DNA of 64,000 nucleotides from assembly GCF_004153165.1 (NCBI RefSeq), contig NZ_SEMD01000006.1:1-64000 (forward strand). Reading direction: 5' to 3'. This DNA comes from Sporolactobacillus sp. THM7-4. GTDB lineage: Bacteria; Bacillota; Bacilli; Bacillales; Sporolactobacillaceae. Positions 9,308 through 17,049 of this stretch are shown here, piece by piece. The notes under the pieces are model-generated. The model did not search any database, was not told where the DNA came from, and saw only the letters and a list, made by a program, of their open reading frames with translations. The first letter of the stretch is position 1; each line of letters starts with the position of its first letter. The position numbers were made by a program, and so were the translations under genes.

Positions 9308-9616
9308 ATGGCAGAAGAAATCCAGAATATAAGTCCCGGGGAACTGGAGGAAATGCTGCGAAACAATGAGGACGTGTCTATCATTGACGTCAGAGAAGAT
9401 GACGAAGTTGAAGCCGGTAAAATTCCGCAGGCCATTCATATTCGTCTGAGAGATATTCCGGAACACTACAAGGAACTTGATCGATCGAAAGATTATGTTA
9501 TGGTCTGCCGGTCCGGACACCGCAGCGGACTCGCTGCCGAATTTCTTCAGGAAAAGGGTTTCCATGTAAAAAATATGGAAGGCGGCATGCTGCAGTGGCA
9601 TGGGGACGTTGAGTAA
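9308..9616 (+). CDS. ytwF: Single-domain rhodanese-like sulfurtransferase
   Basis: A 102-residue single rhodanese domain. The catalytic loop CRSGHRSG contains Cys67, the persulfide-carrying residue, and the family start SIIDVREDDEVEAGKIP is clear. Such proteins carry sulfane sulfur; the true acceptor is unknown. ATG at 9308 has a GGGGGAGAAAG site, so the ten longer N-terminal codons in the same frame are not used. The ytwF name rests on position next to leuS and is moderate. Confidence 0.75.
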   Translation: MAEEIQNISPGELEEMLRNNEDVSIIDVREDDEVEAGKIPQAIHIRLRDIPEHYKELDRSKDYVMVCRSGHRSGLAAEFLQEKGFHVKNMEGGMLQWHGDVE

Positions 9617-9644
9617 AAAATACGGCAGATAGCTGAGCTGATCG

Positions 9645-9686
9645 AGGGGATGAACTTTTCCGGACGGGAAGGGTTCACCCCTTTTT
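9645..9686 (+). terminator. Terminator after the rhodanese gene
   Basis: AGGGGaTGAAC (9645-9655) pairs with GTTCAcCCCT (9673-9682), and CTTTTTC follows. Confidence 0.75.
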
Positions 9687-9849
9687 CTTTTATTTTCGCT
9701 GTTTGAGAGAGCTGGTTGAATCGATTGGAACATCATTTGACTGGAATGTCCTGTAATTGCCTTATGTTTATCATTTTTAAAATAAATAATGTGGTAAAAT
9801 ACAAAGAGTTGCGTGCAAATGTTCATTAAGGGATTAGGAGAATTAACAG

Positions 9850-11445
9850 ATGACTACGTCAAATATGATCAGGGGCACGATGATTCTCACCGTTGCCACG
9901 TTCTTTTCAAAATTTATCGGTATATTATTCGTTATTCCCTATCAGGCACTTACTGGCAATGAAGGGGTGTTTCTATACCAGTTTGCTTATACCCCTTATG
10001 CGATTATCCTCAGCATATCAACGATGGGACTGCCTCTTGCAGTCTCAAAGTTTGTATCCAAATATAATGCACTTGGTGATTATCAGACAGGAAGGCGTCT
10101 CTTAAAAACAGGACTCCTCATGATGACTGTAACAGGTATTGCCGGATTTCTTGTTCTTTTCCTCGGAGCTCCGTGGATCGTCGGAATGGTCGGTGTTCCG
10201 CATGCAGATGCACAAAATGTTATTCTTGTCATGCGCGTAGTCAGCATCGCGATTATTGTTGTACCGTCTATGAGCCTGATGCGCGGTTATTTTCAGGGTT
10301 TTGAGTCGATGGGACCGACAGCTGTGTCACAGACTGTTGAACAAGTCGTCCGGGTGGCTTTTATCCTGATCAGCGCCTTTGTCGTGATAAAATGGCTTCA
10401 TGGTTCCGCGGTAACAGCGGCGACAATGGCGACGTTTGCTGCCTTTGTCGGCGCCGTTGCCGGTCTTTATGTCATGATGCGCTATTGGGTGATCCGCAGA
10501 CCGTTTTTACTGAAACAAATGAATCAAAGACAGAGAAGATCGAGAATGTCCCTGTTCTCGATGTATAAAGAGCTGTTTACTTATGCCGTTCCCTTTGTTG
10601 CGGTCGGTATCGCCATGCAGCTTTATCAGGCTATTGATCAGGCGATGGTTTTTCATTATCTTCATTATGATGCTGTGACCGTTAAAACGGCCATTGCCGA
10701 TCTGACTATGAACGACCAGAAACTGGTCATGATCCCCGATACACTGGCGACTTCACTCGCTATGAGTGTTGTTCCGGCGATGATTGTTTCCTACGCGAAA
10801 GGGAACAGGGAAGATGTCCGTCAGAAGATTACACAGGCTCTGCAGCTTGTCCTGTTTCTGACGATTCCCGCAGCTTGCGGATTATCTATTCTCGGATATA
10901 TGGTTCACGGGCTTTTCTACGGTGTAGATGCAGAAACGCTGGCGATTGGCGGGAAGATCCTTCGCTGGTATGCACCAAGTGCTATCTTCTTTGCCCTTTT
11001 TCAAGTCATGGCTTCCATACTTCAGGGGATCAACCGGCAGCGGATTACTCTGATCAGTTTGGGCGCGGGTGTGATCCTCAAGGTTCTGCTTAACCCGGTA
11101 TGTATGCTGCTGTTCGGGATGATCGGGCCAATCATTGCGACAGATATCGGCTATCTTGTGTCTGTCATAATCAGCGTGACGGCTATCAGGAAGGCAACAA
11201 ATTATCAGTTTTCGATGATCGCCCAGCAGCTGATTCATATTATTGTCTATACGCTGATCATGCTTCTGGCCATTAAGGTTATTTTTTTGGCTGCCGGCGG
11301 TTATTTTCCAAAGGGCAGAGTACTTGCGGCAATCATTCTGTTCCTGAGCGTGGTTATCGGTGGCATCATCTATCTTGCACTTGCTAAAAGTACCGGTCTT
11401 TTGCGTAAGGTGGTTGGCCGGACAAGGTCGGAACGTGCGGGGTAA
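9850..11445 (+). CDS. ytgP: MOP-superfamily flippase, YtgP/MurJ-like
   Basis: A 531-residue polytopic membrane protein of the MOP exporter superfamily, with about 14 hydrophobic segments along the whole length and an N-terminal MIRGTMILTVATFFSKF typical of polysaccharide/lipid II flippases. B. subtilis YtgP (MurJ) translocates lipid II and lies close to leuS. Related YabM/SpoVB proteins are possible alternatives, but position favours YtgP. Start ATG has GGATTAGGAG upstream. A perfect terminator follows. Basic residues cluster in the cytoplasmic loop near 215-225 (NQRQRRSR). Confidence 0.82.
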   Translation: MTTSNMIRGTMILTVATFFSKFIGILFVIPYQALTGNEGVFLYQFAYTPYAIILSISTMGLPLAVSKFVSKYNALGDYQTGRRLLKTGLLMMTVTGIAGFLVLFLGAPWIVGMVGVPHADAQNVILVMRVVSIAIIVVPSMSLMRGYFQGFESMGPTAVSQTVEQVVRVAFILISAFVVIKWLHGSAVTAATMATFAAFVGAVAGLYVMMRYWVIRRPFLLKQMNQRQRRSRMSLFSMYKELFTYAVPFVAVGIAMQLYQAIDQAMVFHYLHYDAVTVKTAIADLTMNDQKLVMIPDTLATSLAMSVVPAMIVSYAKGNREDVRQKITQALQLVLFLTIPAACGLSILGYMVHGLFYGVDAETLAIGGKILRWYAPSAIFFALFQVMASILQGINRQRITLISLGAGVILKVLLNPVCMLLFGMIGPIIATDIGYLVSVIISVTAIRKATNYQFSMIAQQLIHIIVYTLIMLLAIKVIFLAAGGYFPKGRVLAAIILFLSVVIGGIIYLALAKSTGLLRKVVGRTRSERAG

Positions 11446-11468
11446 GTGTAATCTGTGGATGAAGGAAA

Positions 11469-11501
11469 GGACTCAAAAACGGTCAGTTTTTGAGTCCTTT
11501 T
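11469..11501 (+). terminator. Perfect terminator after ytgP
   Basis: A 12-bp stem GGACTCAAAAAC (11469-11480) pairs with 11486-11497; loop GGTCA; TTTT follows. It also separates ytgP from the convergent collagen-like gene. Confidence 0.88.
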
Positions 11502-11531
11502 AAATAAATCTTGTTTTTTTTTAAGACGGGA

Positions 11532-12107
11532 TTATCCCGGGTATCCGGGGTATCCAGGGTATCCTGAGGTTCCGGGGGTTGCTCCTGGAGAGCCGGTATA
11601 ACCGCCTGGTGAACCAGGGTAGCCTCCCGGAGAGCCGGTATAACCACCTGGTGAACCAGGGTAGCCTCCCGGAGAACCGGAAAAACCGCCTGGTAAGCCG
11701 GGATAGCCATCCGAAGATCCTGAAATACCGAACCGCCTTTCAATCCTGCGCAGGCGTTGCTCGAGGCGGCGAAGTTCACGTTCAAATTGATTCTGCCTCT
11801 GTTCAATAATACGCAGCCGGCTAAGAAGACGATCACTGATCGCTGCTTGCGGCGACTGAAGCATTTGTCTTGCTTCATCCTCGGCTTCGTCAGACCACTC
11901 TGCTGCAGGTTCAGTCGTTGTTTCAGATAACTGCGGCGCGTATGAATAAGGAAAAGGGCTGTCACCCGGCGTGATGTCCTTGGATCCCGGGGCAACCGGG
12001 CGGCCTGGAAAATGGAGGCTGTCAGTATGCTCTGTTCCGCGTTCCGGCATTCCCGGATAGTCGGGATAATCATAAGGTACCGAATTATTTTCGTTCTGAA
12101 AAACCAT
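11532..12107 (-). CDS. Collagen-like Gly-rich repeat protein with coiled coil
   Basis: A 191-residue protein with three parts: a Pro/acidic N-terminus (1-85), a strongly charged helix (91-126) with heptad-like Leu/Ile spacing that should form a coiled coil, and a tail (134-191) of seven-residue GGYxGSP repeats ending GYPGYPGYPG. There is no signal peptide or membrane segment. ATG at 12107 has GGGAGGA upstream. Spore coat and exosporium proteins of spore formers often combine helices with Gly-rich or collagen-like repeats, so a spore-surface role is plausible but unproven. The repeats lack strict GXY periodicity (period 7, not 3), so a true collagen triple helix is doubtful. Confidence 0.7.
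   Translation of the reverse strand: MVFQNENNSVPYDYPDYPGMPERGTEHTDSLHFPGRPVAPGSKDITPGDSPFPYSYAPQLSETTTEPAAEWSDEAEDEARQMLQSPQAAISDRLLSRLRIIEQRQNQFERELRRLEQRLRRIERRFGISGSSDGYPGLPGGFSGSPGGYPGSPGGYTGSPGGYPGSPGGYTGSPGATPGTSGYPGYPGYPG
11587..11670. repeat. 42-bp tandem repeat inside the collagen-like gene
   Basis: Two adjacent 42-bp units (11587-11628 and 11629-11670) differ at one position; each encodes two seven-residue units (GGYPGSP and GGYTGSP). Flanking sequence holds further diverged copies. Tandem units of this kind change number by slippage, so strain-to-strain length variation is expected. Confidence 0.85.
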
Positions 12108-12211
12108 TGTCAGGTTCCTCCCTGTTCAAGTGTGGTGTCTTGCCTGATTCTTTAACAGTCTATGATTGATACAGGCAATTGACCATGAACAAGGTGCCCA
12201 TTTTGGTCCGG

Positions 12212-12649
12212 TCAGATTTTAGCACGTGGCGTATGGATATCATACCAGTGCATCTGTCTGCCGATACTCAGACCTTTAAGCGGAACCGTGAAGGAAATAC
12301 CCCGTCTGATTAATTCCGGCTCGAGATAATCCCGGTAGATTTTTCCCCCGTGCAGACAGAGCGAGACTCTGGAAAGCATTTCATAACCGGCCAGTTCCTC
12401 AATAACCTTTTTCCCCCAGCAAACACGCTGCTCACGGGAAAAAGTTCGAATCGAGACATCGTAGGGCTGCATGATTCTGTCTGGAAGGAGCAGGCCATCT
12501 TTAGCATTATAAAAATAAAATCGGTCATAGGTCTGTTTCGCGTATTGCACGGATTTAATAAAAAGAGGACTTCTATAGAAGTCGATAACCGGTGCCTCGT
12601 ACGGCGCTTTAGTTCGAGCAGTTGCTAAAAGTCCGATTTTCTCCGACAC
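12212..12649 (-). CDS. DUF6884 family protein of unknown function
   Basis: A 145-residue protein starting at GTG 12649 with a GAAGGAAC site. It shows the layout of the DUF6884 family as I know it: an N-terminal LLATARTKAPYEAP strand, a YRSPLFIKSVQYAKQ helix, FYFYNAKDGLLLPDRI and the PYD motif (QPYDVS). These proteins are scattered among bacteria, phages and mobile regions and have no established function; the alpha/beta fold hints at a nucleotide-related activity, which is inference. Neighbours are a mini DeoR regulator and the collagen-like gene. Confidence 0.6.
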   Translation of the reverse strand: MSEKIGLLATARTKAPYEAPVIDFYRSPLFIKSVQYAKQTYDRFYFYNAKDGLLLPDRIMQPYDVSIRTFSREQRVCWGKKVIEELAGYEMLSRVSLCLHGGKIYRDYLEPELIRRGISFTVPLKGLSIGRQMHWYDIHTPRAKI

Positions 12650-12698
12650 TTTCTTCGTTCCTTCTTTACAATGTATGATATGATCTGTCTTTCCCGTT

Positions 12699-12725
12699 AA
12701 AAAAAGAGCTGTATATCAACAGCTC
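12699..12725 (-). terminator. Terminator of ytzE overlapping its stop codon
   Basis: Read on the minus strand, GAGCTGT (12725-12719) pairs with ACAGCTC (12712-12706) and is followed by seven T. The stem begins inside the ytzE stop codon. Confidence 0.8.
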
Positions 12726-12942
12726 AGGACACCTTCACTTTTTTATCTGTTACGGTCCAAAGACCTCTGCGCGGGCTTTTGACCAAATTATTATAGGTTA
12801 AAATATTCAAGTCTCTCTGTATCGTTCTCTGTGTCATGTCAAATTCTTCAACCAGCTCTTTCGTCGTGACGGCACCCTGCCTGCGAATAAACAAATAAAC
12901 GGACCTGACGCGATTCAGCATTCGATCAGTTGAAGGACTCAA
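12724..12942 (-). CDS. ytzE: Mini DeoR-type HTH regulator (YtzE-like)
   Basis: A 72-residue protein consisting only of the DeoR winged helix-turn-helix (VTTKELVEEFDMTQRTIQRD), with no sugar-phosphate-sensing domain. It therefore has no obvious ligand and would have to dimerise through the HTH or act constitutively. The start is TTG at 12942 with AGGGAGTG upstream. B. subtilis ytzE is a similar short protein in this part of the chromosome. A strong palindrome sits 23 nt upstream, suggesting self-repression. Confidence 0.75.
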   Translation of the reverse strand: MSPSTDRMLNRVRSVYLFIRRQGAVTTKELVEEFDMTQRTIQRDLNILTYNNLVKSPRRGLWTVTDKKVKVS

Positions 12943-12964
12943 GTAACCACTCCCTAAATTTTTT

Positions 12965-12991
12965 TTAATAAAAGACAGAGTCTTTTATTAA
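12965..12991. promoter_or_regulatory. 27-bp palindrome upstream of ytzE, candidate operator
   Basis: Arms TTAATAAAAGAC (12965-12976) and its exact complement (12980-12991) flank the 3-nt centre AGA. A second, shorter palindrome of the same geometry (AAAAAGG-TCT-CCTTTTT, 13080-13096) lies further upstream, next to the promoter. The shared 3-nt spacing and the neighbouring DeoR-type HTH make an operator likely, but a small RNA hairpin cannot be excluded. The rest of 12992-13079 shows only a small GGAGA/TCTCC hairpin. Confidence 0.5.
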
Positions 12992-13105
12992 CAGGAATAC
13001 ATACTTAAGCAACAGAAAGAACACAGGAGATTTCTCCCTCATCATAACTAAAGTTGAAAGTAAAGACTGAACATTTTGGAAAAAGGTCTCCTTTTTTACA
13101 CTTTT

Positions 13106-13133
13106 AATATATACCTTTTTCTTTAAAAGTCAA
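13106..13133 (-). promoter_or_regulatory. Sigma-A promoter of ytzE
   Basis: Minus strand TTGACT (13133-13128), 16-nt spacer, TATATT (13111-13106). It gives ytzE a leader of about 155 nt carrying both palindromes. Confidence 0.6.
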
Positions 13134-13171
13134 ATCTTTTATTAGATTCTTTTGTCAATTTGATAAAATCA

Positions 13172-13208
13172 TTAAAAACCCGCCATAAGCTTTTTACTCA
13201 GGCGGGTT
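13172..13208 (-). terminator. Terminator of the cysteine-synthase gene
   Basis: Minus strand AACCCGCC (13208-13201) pairs with GGCGGGTT (13184-13177), followed by a T run. Confidence 0.85.
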
Positions 13209-13220
13209 GTCTTCGGTATG

Positions 13221-14153
13221 TCAGCGGGTAAAAACATCTCCGGAAAGATAACGTTCTCCGGTATCATTAATCATGCACACAACCAGATCACTCGGTCTGT
13301 ACCGTTTTGCTACCTGAAGGGCAACAAAAACAGAGGCACCGGATGACGGGCCACATAAAATACCTTCGTCTGTCGCCAGCCTTCTGGTGATTTCATAGGC
13401 GTCCTGATCGGTAACCTTAATAATTTCATCAATGATGGAAAGATCAAGCGTCTTTGGAATAAAGCCGGGGCTTGTCCCGACAATTTTGTGGCGTCCTGGC
13501 TTTCCACCTGAAAGAACCGGGGATCCGGCCGGCTCGCAAATGTGAATGGTCATTTCCGGAAACTTTTCTTTCAGTGCTTTTCCGGTTCCGGTAATCGTTC
13601 CTCCTGTTCCGGCTGTTCCGACAAATGCTCTCAGAGGCATGCCAAGGGTTTGTACATCACGGATAATTTCCGGAGCTGTAGACTTGCGATGCGCGTCGGG
13701 GTTTGCGGGATTTTCAAACTGCATCGGCATGAAACTGTTTGGCACCGTTTCTGTAAGTTCCCTGGCCTTTTTAATCGCACCCGGCATCTTGTCACTGCCA
13801 CGAGTCAGAACAACCTCGGCGCCGAAAGCTTTCAGCAGATTGATCCGCTCTTTGGTCATGGTATCCGGCATGACAATGATTGCTTTATACCCCCGGGCAA
13901 CTGCATTCATGGCGAGGCCTATTCCCATGTTACCTGAAGTCGGTTCGATTATCGTTGCGCCTTTCTTTAATTTTCCTTCCTGTTCGGCAGCAAGGATCAT
14001 ATTAAGAGCTGCTCTGTCCTTGACGCTTTTTGTCGGATTGAAATACTCAAGCTTTGCATAAATGGTAGCGCCATTCGGATCAGGCAGTCTGTTCAGCCGA
14101 ACCATCGGCGTATTTCCTACTAAATCGTCTAATGTCTTAGCAACTTTCGACAT
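13221..14153 (-). CDS. ytkP: Cysteine synthase / CBS-family PLP enzyme (YtkP-like)
   Basis: A 310-residue fold-type II PLP enzyme, catalysing beta-replacement on O-acetylserine or a similar substrate. The PLP lysine is K45 in SVKDR; the phosphate loop is GTAGTGGT. The substrate loop, normally TSGNTG, reads TSGNMG (72-77), and the later glycine loop is GTSPGFIP, so substrate choice may differ from CysK. ATG at 14153 is preferred (AGAGAG site nine bases upstream); an ATG at 14162 in the same frame is an alternative. B. subtilis YtkP occupies the equivalent place. Confidence 0.8.
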   Translation of the reverse strand: MSKVAKTLDDLVGNTPMVRLNRLPDPNGATIYAKLEYFNPTKSVKDRAALNMILAAEQEGKLKKGATIIEPTSGNMGIGLAMNAVARGYKAIIVMPDTMTKERINLLKAFGAEVVLTRGSDKMPGAIKKARELTETVPNSFMPMQFENPANPDAHRKSTAPEIIRDVQTLGMPLRAFVGTAGTGGTITGTGKALKEKFPEMTIHICEPAGSPVLSGGKPGRHKIVGTSPGFIPKTLDLSIIDEIIKVTDQDAYEITRRLATDEGILCGPSSGASVFVALQVAKRYRPSDLVVCMINDTGERYLSGDVFTR

Positions 14154-14189
14154 CCTGCACATCTCTCTTTCTCATACCTCTTTTATGTC

Positions 14190-14219
14190 ATTATACAGGA
14201 TAAGGCGGGTTAAGGTCGA
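14190..14219 (-). promoter_or_regulatory. Probable promoter of the cysteine-synthase gene
   Basis: Minus strand TCGACC (14219-14214), 18-nt spacer, TATAAT (14195-14190). The -10 is perfect and the -35 weak. Confidence 0.45.
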
Positions 14220-14361
14220 CCTTTGCGGAATATTTCCTGCTGAAAAAGCTTATTTTAAAAAGAAAAATGTCGTTTAGAAGCAATATTTTTAATCAAACAG
14301 TTGCCATTAAAGACAAAAACAGAGAAACTTGAGACAGGATCAATCGAAAAGGAAGGTTACT

Positions 14362-14913
14362 ATGTCCGATCATTATTTTTTAGCTTTTCCTGTTCCCGAT
14401 GAAATCAGAGATTGTTTGAAAACTCAGTCGGACCGACTTCGAATGCACTGTACCTACCGTTATTGGACGGATCCGCGTGATCTTCATGTGACCTTTTTCT
14501 TCTTCGGGCGTCTTGAACCGGAGCAGGTCCGGGTGATCGATCACATAATGAAATCTCTGGCAGGTGAAACAAGGCCGTTTTCTGTTTCGCTCTCAAAGAT
14601 AGACGGATTTGGTGATCAGAAGCACCCAAGGGTCGTTTATGCCGGTTTTTCGGATACCGGAACGCTTCCCGCTCTCTGGCAAAAGGCCGGTGATGCGCTC
14701 ACGGAACACGGTTTTTCCATTGAAAAGAGACCCTATCGTCCGCACGTCACGCTCGCTAAAAAGTGGTCCTCGGGGGATCCTCTTTCCTGCCGGGTATCTG
14801 GTGTTCACGAATTAAACCTGACCTGGGTGGTTAATCAGGTTGTTTTATATCGGGTTGAGCCGCAAAGTGTTCCCCGCTACCAGCCTGTAAAAATTTTTAC
14901 CTTTCAGTCGTGA
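14362..14913 (+). CDS. ytlP: RNA 2',3'-cyclic phosphodiesterase (ThpR/LigT, YtlP)
   Basis: A 183-residue 2H phosphoesterase that opens 2',3'-cyclic phosphates on RNA. Both catalytic HxT motifs are present: HVT in LHVTFFFFG (42-44) and HVT in RPHVTLAKK (about 127-129). Start at ATG 14362 with AGGAAGG is preferred to the longer frame and matches the family length. Its last codons are copied in the following intergenic DNA. Cytosolic. Confidence 0.88.
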   Translation: MSDHYFLAFPVPDEIRDCLKTQSDRLRMHCTYRYWTDPRDLHVTFFFFGRLEPEQVRVIDHIMKSLAGETRPFSVSLSKIDGFGDQKHPRVVYAGFSDTGTLPALWQKAGDALTEHGFSIEKRPYRPHVTLAKKWSSGDPLSCRVSGVHELNLTWVVNQVVLYRVEPQSVPRYQPVKIFTFQS

Positions 14914-14985
14914 TCAAAACGCCAGACGAAGCTCTGGCCAGACGGATGAATCATCTGTAAAAGTTTTTTACTTTTCAGTCGTGAT
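14884..14985. repeat. Imperfect direct repeat of the ytlP 3' end
   Basis: About 31 bp covering the last ytlP codons and stop (14884-14914) recurs almost unchanged at 14955-14985 (shared parts include CTGTAAAA and TTTCAGTCGTGAT). Sequence between the copies is unrelated apart from a GCCAGA/TCTGGC hairpin near 14931-14949. It is probably a local duplication. Confidence 0.75.
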
Positions 14986-15050
14986 TTTAACGGTTTCCTG
15001 CGGCTGTTTAAGTGCAAATGAATGAAACAGAGTAAAGGCAGATGGAAAGA

Positions 15051-15851
15051 ATGGCACAGCTCATTAAATTTAATCGATGCATTTCCCGTTACCAAATGGA
15101 TTTTCTTCGATACTCCAGCCGTTTTGTCCGGCTGAAAAAGAAGCGACTTGCTGATTGGAAGGAAAATGATGCTTTCCCAAAAAGGGCGGCAAGAAAACCG
15201 GATGGCAAATATGATTACCATGCTTCGGATGTAAAAGAACAAGAAGCGTTTGACGAGTGGCTTTTTACTATGCAGCTTAACTGGGCGACGAGGACCGCGT
15301 GGGAACGGTCAGGTTTCCCTGATGAAATACGCCGGATGAGCTGGCTCAGGACGCTTCTTCATGAGGTTAATGATCTGACCTTCGTCTTATACAATCCTGT
15401 GATCCGGATTAAGTCCGCGTCCGTGCAGCTGGAGCCATTAGTGATAACAAGCGACACGGTCTGGTGCGTTAAGCCTTTGACAGGTGAAGACAGCAGTGTT
15501 TTTCAGGAACTCACGCCGCGTAAATGGAGAGAGATCAGGACAGGTACGACCCGCGAATGGCTTAATCCGTTAATTTCTTTAAATCGGACAAGAGTGATCG
15601 TCGCAGCTTTCCTGGATCATAACAAAATCGGAATGAAGACAAGGGCGGCCGTCTATTCTCCTCTGAGCTATATTGAATTTGTTCATTCGTCCCGGACAAC
15701 AGCTGTGGATATAAGAAACGCCCACGTCTGGTACAGGGAGCTTTCGATGCATTCGTTGATGATGAAAAGTGAACAGATTCTGACAGCGGACGCCTTGCTT
15801 CAAGCCTGCGAAACCGAGGCCGTTTCACGTTTTCAGGGTGCGGTGCTCTAG
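15051..15851 (+). CDS. ytlQ: YtlQ-like protein of unknown function
   Basis: A protein of 266 residues starting MAQLIKFNRCISRYQ, matching YtlQ of B. subtilis in position (between ytlP and ytmP), in size and, as far as I recall, in its opening residues. A central LEPLVITSDTVWCVKPLTG segment vaguely recalls the NERD domain core, but the residues are not well conserved and I do not assign an activity. An ATG at 15042 in the same frame is possible; both have weak sites. No membrane segment. Confidence 0.6.
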   Translation: MAQLIKFNRCISRYQMDFLRYSSRFVRLKKKRLADWKENDAFPKRAARKPDGKYDYHASDVKEQEAFDEWLFTMQLNWATRTAWERSGFPDEIRRMSWLRTLLHEVNDLTFVLYNPVIRIKSASVQLEPLVITSDTVWCVKPLTGEDSSVFQELTPRKWREIRTGTTREWLNPLISLNRTRVIVAAFLDHNKIGMKTRAAVYSPLSYIEFVHSSRTTAVDIRNAHVWYRELSMHSLMMKSEQILTADALLQACETEAVSRFQGAVL

Positions 15852-15955
15852 CCTCTTATTGCATTAAAGCACATCAGCTGAAGACCTTGATTCATTCCGG
15901 ATGGGGCGTTCGGCAGACATGTTTTTTAATTAATGGAATGCTGAGGTGAAAATGA

Positions 15956-15984
15956 TTGTTCCGGCGAGGAAAAAGTGGTATATT
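15956..15984 (+). promoter_or_regulatory. Extended -10 promoter of ytmP
   Basis: TTGTTC (15956-15961), 17 nt, TATATT (15979-15984) with an upstream TG (TGGTATATT). The expected start at about 15991 argues against the longer ytmP frame that begins at 15975. Confidence 0.7.
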
Positions 15985-16043
15985 TTAAGTTAGCAATCTT
16001 TGTTCGTCACGGGATTTCGAAGACAAAGGGTGACCCTTTTTTG

Positions 16044-16841
16044 ATGAGTTTTTTTGATAGTGAGGATTGGGTTATTTCATCAGCCGGTGGAATGACTGGA
16101 GAAGCCTATAAGGCGGAGTCTGCTGAATCCAAGTTGTTTATTAAACGGAATTCGTCTCCGTTTCTCGCTGTGCTGTCGGCGGAGGGAATTGTTCCTAAAC
16201 TGTTATGGACGCGGCGGATAGGCAGCGGTGACGTTTTAACCGCACAGGAATGGATGAACGGCAGAGTTCTTGCACCCGGTGAAATGTCATCAGGAAAAGT
16301 AACCGAACTTTTAAGAAAGATTCATACGTCTGAACCGCTTCTATCCATGATGAAACGTCTGGGCAAGAAACCGGTGTCGACGTATCATATTCTTGAAGGG
16401 TTAACGGATCAGGCAAAGGGGCGGCCGGAGACGCAAATACTTCGGAGAGCATTTGATTTTCTCCGGAAGAGAGCCGGACAGGCAGAGTTTCCAGGAAAAG
16501 CAGTCTGTCATTCAGATGTGAATCATAATAATTGGTTGCTGGATAATGATGGGAAACGGCTTTATCTTGTCGATTGGGATCAGGCGGTGATCGCGGATCC
16601 GGCAATGGATCTGGCGATGATCCTTTACTGGTATATTGAAGAAGACGGGTGGGAAGACTGGCTGAATATGTATGGATGGAAGCTGACCGACTCACTGCAT
16701 CTGCGTCTTGTCTGGTATATGATTGCCCAGACACTTCGATTCATGTTCTGGCATCAGGAACATGCACAAATGAAAGAAATCATACTTTTTGAAAAAGATC
16801 TGCTCTGGCTCAACGAGTATGCAGAGAAACTCGTTCGTTAA
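16044..16841 (+). CDS. ytmP: Aminoglycoside/choline-kinase-like phosphotransferase (YtmP)
   Basis: A 265-residue member of the APH/choline kinase fold. The catalytic loop is HSDVNHNNW (about 155-163, base Asp157) and the metal site is LVDWD (about 174-178). The substrate is unknown; this lineage lies beside trmB in many bacilli. Start ATG 16044 is chosen because the promoter lies just upstream. A TTG at 16041 is also in frame. A small AAAGGG-TGA-CCCTTT hairpin with six T (16025-16042) covers the ribosome-binding area and could attenuate expression. Confidence 0.8.
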   Translation: MSFFDSEDWVISSAGGMTGEAYKAESAESKLFIKRNSSPFLAVLSAEGIVPKLLWTRRIGSGDVLTAQEWMNGRVLAPGEMSSGKVTELLRKIHTSEPLLSMMKRLGKKPVSTYHILEGLTDQAKGRPETQILRRAFDFLRKRAGQAEFPGKAVCHSDVNHNNWLLDNDGKRLYLVDWDQAVIADPAMDLAMILYWYIEEDGWEDWLNMYGWKLTDSLHLRLVWYMIAQTLRFMFWHQEHAQMKEIILFEKDLLWLNEYAEKLVR

Positions 16842-16876
16842 CATATAAAATGAGCAAGAACGTCAATCGGCGGCTG

Positions 16877-16915
16877 ACGCATCTTCCTTTGAAAGGGCAG
16901 GGGGATGTGTTTTTT
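16877..16915 (+). terminator. Probable terminator after ytmP
   Basis: ACGCATC (16877-16883) pairs with GATGTGT (16904-16910) including one G-T pair, followed by TTTTTC. Confidence 0.6.
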
Positions 16916-17049
16916 CAGGTCGGGAAATAAGATTAATGAATGATATGATCCATTGATACGGGCAGTAACCCTTCAATGAGACCGTGAGGCAGCCGGATAC
17001 CGAGGGGAACGGAATATTTAAATTGTTTGAGTATAGGAGAGGGCTCTGA

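Noticed and set aside
11483-12073. Second long minus-strand frame over the collagen-like gene
   Set aside because: It is open only because the 42-bp repeat has no stops in several frames; it runs into the ytgP terminator and its start has no ribosome-binding site.
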